Positions 59,864-62,468 of a DNA stretch of 62,468 bases are shown here, one piece after another. How positions within the stretch are numbered: position 1 is the stretch's first letter; each line of letters starts with the position of its first letter. The stretch covers positions 1-62,468 of the forward strand of contig RXJA01000076.1 of the NCBI GenBank assembly GCA_003963455.1, written 5' to 3'. A program made the translations under genes and the position numbers. Source of the stretch: Hyphomicrobiales bacterium. Lineage in GTDB: Bacteria; Pseudomonadota; Alphaproteobacteria; Rhizobiales; Rhizobiaceae. The notes under the pieces are model-generated. The model saw only the letters and a list, made by a program, of their open reading frames with translations, was not told where the DNA came from and ran no database searches.

Positions 59864-60472
59864 ATGAAGAAGCTTGCAAAAAATCTGGGGCTGTTGGCAA
59901 TATCGGCGTTGCTTGGTGCCTGGGGAACAGCATACGCGGCAGAGCCTGCCTTCATGCATACCGGTGGCCGGACCACGCAGCCGGTCGGCCATTATGAGTT
60001 GTGCCAGAAACTTCCGCAGGAATGCAATCAGAGAACGCCGAAGCAGGCGCCGATCGAGCTGACGCGCAAGTTGTGGGCGACGATTGTCAACATCAACAAT
60101 TCGGTCAACACGAGGATCAAGCCACTCACAGATATGGAGCAGTGGGGCAAGGAAGAGGTCTGGTCCTATCCCGACACCGGTTTCGGCGACTGCGAGGATT
60201 ATGTGCTGGAGAAGCGTCGCGAACTGACTAACCTCGGCGTCCCCGCTGGCGATCTGCTGATAACGGTCGTGCGTCGTCCGGACGGCGAAGGCCATGCCGT
60301 GCTCACAGTGCGCACCAGCCTCGGTGAATTTATCCTCGACAATCTGGAACCCAAGGTGCTGTCCTGGACCGACACCGACTACACCTACCTAAAGCGCCAA
60401 TCGGACGAGAATTCAGGCGCTTGGGTGACGATCAACGATGGCCGCGGAGAGACGGTCGCCAGCGTCCGCTAG
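59864..60472 (+). CDS. Transglutaminase-like cysteine peptidase (BTLCP family), copy 2
   Basis: A 202-residue exported protein from the ATG at 59864 (MKKLAKNLGLL), signal ending near AYAAEP. The BTLCP motifs are GDCEDYVLEKRREL (Cys), GEGHAVLTVRTSLGEFILDN (His and Asp). It is paralogous to the gene at 1922-2536: the same blocks, similar length, opposite strand. The two are separated by lgt, lspA and DUF882 if the ends are joined. Substrate unknown. Confidence 0.9.
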   Translation: MKKLAKNLGLLAISALLGAWGTAYAAEPAFMHTGGRTTQPVGHYELCQKLPQECNQRTPKQAPIELTRKLWATIVNINNSVNTRIKPLTDMEQWGKEEVWSYPDTGFGDCEDYVLEKRRELTNLGVPAGDLLITVVRRPDGEGHAVLTVRTSLGEFILDNLEPKVLSWTDTDYTYLKRQSDENSGAWVTINDGRGETVASVR

Positions 60473-60622
60473 GGCGCGACAGAACGAGAGCAAATTGGGG
60501 CCGAACAGCGTCAAGTCCGCCGCTGCGGAAAAGGTGCCACTTTGTGTCTTGGCGGTATTCGTACTGGCTTGACGGTTGACCTGATCGGCCCCACGGTGCC
60601 GATCAGGTCGACGATGCCGTCT

Positions 60623-61519
60623 TCAGCCGGGTCGTATCGCCTGCGGTTGCGTCACCGGCTTTGCGGTGGCCATAGCCCAGATGCCGGCGAGCACCATTGG
60701 TGAGGACAGGATCATGCCCATGGTCAGCCAGCCAGTGCCAAGCAGATAGCCGATCTGCTGGTCGGGCTCGCGGAAGAACTCGACGAAGATGCGCGACAGG
60801 CCGTATCCGCAGATGAAGGCGCCACCTACGAAGCGCGGCGTCTTCAACTTGAGCCGCGAATGGGTGAGGAAGCGCAGCACCAGGAAGAGCACGAGGCCTT
60901 CGAGCAGTGCTTCGTAGAGCTGGCTCGGATGGCGAGGGTCGAGGCCCGCGGGACATTGCCCCAGCGCCTGCTGGAGGCGGTCGTTGCAGAAGACGACGCC
61001 CCAAGGCATCTCGGTCGGCCTGCCCCAGAGTTCGGCATTGATGAAATTGGCGACGCGCACCAGCCCAAGGCCGACTGGGACGCCGGTCGCGACGACGTCG
61101 AACAAAGTCCAGGTGTGGATGCCGCGCTTGATCGAAAACAGCGTCATCGCGAGGATGACGCCGAGCAGCCCGCCATGGAACGACATGCCGCCTTGCCAGA
61201 CGGCAAAAATGTCGAGCGGATGCGCGATATAGCGCGGCAAGTCATAGAAAAGGACATAGCCGGTCCGCCCGCCGAGCACGACGCCGATCGCCGCCCAGAC
61301 GATGAAATCGTCGAGGTCCTCGGACCTCATCGGCAACTTGCCGTCCGGCCAAAGCCTGGTGTTGGTGGCCAGCCGCCTGGCATACCACCAGGCGAAGAGG
61401 ATGCCGACGATATAGCCGACGCCGTACCAATGCACCGCCAGCGGCCCGATGTTGACGATCACCGGGTCGATGTTGGGGAAAGCCAGGGAGGCCAGCGGCA
61501 GCAGGAAATATTCGTTCAA
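60623..61519 (-). CDS. lgt: Prolipoprotein diacylglyceryl transferase Lgt
   Basis: A 298-residue inner-membrane enzyme that puts diacylglycerol on the lipobox Cys. Motifs are [16 protein letters not shown], the [11 protein letters not shown] block, [16 protein letters not shown], the Lgt signature [20 protein letters not shown] and [13 protein letters not shown] choose the TTG at 61519, preceded by GGGAG seven bases upstream, giving the normal MNEYFLLP start; the frame goes 17 codons higher. Divergent from lspA. A chromosomal copy would be expected as well, so this is likely an extra one. Confidence 0.95.
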   Translation of the reverse strand: MNEYFLLPLASLAFPNIDPVIVNIGPLAVHWYGVGYIVGILFAWWYARRLATNTRLWPDGKLPMRSEDLDDFIVWAAIGVVLGGRTGYVLFYDLPRYIAHPLDIFAVWQGGMSFHGGLLGVILAMTLFSIKRGIHTWTLFDVVATGVPVGLGLVRVANFINAELWGRPTEMPWGVVFCNDRLQQALGQCPAGLDPRHPSQLYEALLEGLVLFLVLRFLTHSRLKLKTPRFVGGAFICGYGLSRIFVEFFREPDQQIGYLLGTGWLTMGMILSSPMVLAGIWAMATAKPVTQPQAIRPG

Positions 61520-61638
61520 ACGGAGTCTCCCGGTTGCGGTCGTGTTTGGAGCGCGAACACGATGTGCCATGATTGCGGCTGATTTTCATTCTAGACTACA
61601 CTCAGTCGTCGGCGTCCGCTTGTCAGTGAGAGCAGAGA

Positions 61639-62151
61639 TTGAAAAACGAAGGCAGGCGAGATGTCATATCCGTGCGGCTGTATCAAGCTAAGACAGTAGC
61701 GGCGATAATCTCTTTCGCAGCCCTAATCGTCGACTTGAGCACAAAGGGCTGGGTACGTGCCTCGCTACCATTTCCTGACGGGCTCGATCCTTTACCGTTT
61801 GTGGCGCTGCGCCCGAGGTACAATGAGGGCACCACATTTGGCCTGCTCTCAGGTGAAACCCCGGCACAACTGGTGGCCCTGGTAACGATAACCGTTCTTG
61901 GTCTGCTTGTTCTCTGCTGGTGGTTCGCTCGTGCCCGAGAGCCCTGGGTTTTCGTTGGTGCTGGCCTCATGGCGGCCGGCGCACTCGGCAACCTCGTGGA
62001 CCGAATAGCCATAGGAATGGTCACGGATTTCATAGGTCTGCACGTGGGGTCTTGGTATTCTCCCATCTTCAATCTAGCTGACCTTTGGGTGGTTTTCGGT
62101 TCGATCCTGGTGTTCTTTGGGTTTCGTAGCAGCAAGCCACAGCCTGAATGA
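61639..62151 (+). CDS. lspA: Signal peptidase II LspA
   Basis: A 170-residue membrane aspartyl protease that removes lipoprotein signals after Lgt. It has four membrane segments and the conserved motifs IVDLSTKG, RYNEGTTFGLLSG, GNLVDRIAIGMVTDFI (first catalytic Asp) and FNLADLWVVFGS (second). The start is uncertain: TTG at 61639 or GTG at 61672. It is divergent from lgt across about 120 bases, an uncommon arrangement that puts both lipoprotein enzymes side by side. Confidence 0.93.
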   Translation: MKNEGRRDVISVRLYQAKTVAAIISFAALIVDLSTKGWVRASLPFPDGLDPLPFVALRPRYNEGTTFGLLSGETPAQLVALVTITVLGLLVLCWWFARAREPWVFVGAGLMAAGALGNLVDRIAIGMVTDFIGLHVGSWYSPIFNLADLWVVFGSILVFFGFRSSKPQPE

Positions 62152-62307
62152 GCCGGTGGGCAAGGTAAGCGGCGATTAACCATTAGGATCGATATTCGGA
62201 TGTGAGAACGACGCATCCGTTTGGACAAATCCGGGGACAAACGGCAGCCTGCAAGGCCTTTTGATTTGAACCAAGTCGAGCGACACACAAACGGGCGGCA
62301 TTTTCAC

Positions 62308-62468
62308 ATGTGCGTCTGGCCGAGGTGGCTGGCTGCTGTGATTTTGGCCGTCGGGTTCCTCTCGGCAGCCGTCCCCGGCGCAAAGGCCGAAACCCGTTCG
62401 CTGAAGCTCTATCACCTGCACACCGGCGAAAAGGCCGAGATCGTCTACAAGCGCAACGGCCGCTACGA
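62308..62468 (+). CDS. DUF882 exported protein, 5' part (continues at base 1)
   Basis: The ATG at 62308 begins MCVWPRWLAAVILAVGFLSA, a signal peptide, and continues through AKAETRSLKLYHLHTGEKAE in the same frame as the coding region that opens at base 1. Codons from 62377 on are identical to bases 1-92. Joined at this overlap the gene has a normal start, signal and M15-like domain. Confidence 0.93.
   Translation, partial: MCVWPRWLAAVILAVGFLSAAVPGAKAETRSLKLYHLHTGEKAEIVYKRNGRY
62377..62468. repeat. Terminal direct repeat, right copy
   Basis: Identical to bases 1-92; see the left copy. Confidence 0.95.

Noticed and set aside
1..62468. CRISPR arrays, tRNA or rRNA genes
   Set aside because: No regularly spaced repeats, tRNA cloverleaf or rRNA-like stretch was noticed while reading.

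Overview
The window is 62,468 bases of GC-rich DNA with the gene content of an alphaproteobacterium of the Hyphomicrobiales (Mesorhizobium/Aminobacter-like, by inference). The clues are an Omp2b-type porin, a DUF882 peptidase, two BTLCP cysteine peptidases, an NrsF-type anti-sigma protein and a CbtBA pair behind a cobalamin riboswitch. The first 92 bases (1-92) are identical to the last 92 (62377-62468). Joining the ends restores an intact DUF882 gene with a normal start and signal peptide. The contig is therefore either a closed circle of about 62,376 bp or one unit of a tandem array. No replication, partition, mobilisation, conjugation or integrase gene was recognised; the only complete mobile element is one IS66 copy.

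Most of the window is a copper-handling island. 5.8-7.1 kb: a small exported protein, a DUF305 protein and a Csp-type copper-storage protein, then IS66 (7124-9616) inserted exactly at the csp stop codon. 9.7-13.7 kb: a CPIC membrane protein, a class B penicillin-binding protein, a transglutaminase-like protein and a methyltransferase. 14.2-15.1 kb: a decayed divergent zntA/cadA-merR pair. 15.3-21.2 kb: a redox block with a CPTC microprotein, a DsbA-like protein, an epimerase-SPW-VKOR-SPW fusion, a YdcF protein, a cytochrome b561 and a YqaA protein. 21.2-28.4 kb: the CueR cluster (multicopper oxidase, cueR, copA, copZ, DUF4396-multicopper oxidase fusion) with two clear CueR-type promoters.

28.4-35.1 kb is a decaying segment: a thioredoxin-reductase-like protein, an oxidoreductase without a start codon, a frameshifted TetR gene, an orphan iron-binding protein, a broken cobalamin-type phosphatase, and an intact B12 riboswitch with cbtB-cbtA. 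35.3-40.3 kb encodes CusA, CusB and a FixH-like protein. 41.4-45.3 kb and 50.8-54.7 kb are two diverged copies of one five-gene operon (small lipoprotein, TolC-like lipoprotein, multicopper oxidase, cupredoxin, CusF). Between them lie a CopRS-type two-component system, a small exported protein and a porin. TNACA-N4-TGTNA palindromes lie in several of the promoter regions here, suggesting a CopR regulon.

55.9 kb round to 5.7 kb holds envelope and general genes: an acyltransferase, a DUF922 protease, succinate-semialdehyde dehydrogenase, a BTLCP peptidase, lgt, lspA, DUF882, a second BTLCP peptidase, an NrsF-like protein and an M23 peptidase. A working model (inference): CopA exports cytosolic Cu(I), buffered by CopZ and Csp; CusAB with lipoprotein TolC partners clears the periplasm; cupredoxins, CusF and four multicopper oxidases bind or oxidise copper; and extra envelope genes (lgt, lspA, DsbA/VKOR, PBP, peptidases) mature or repair the exported machinery.
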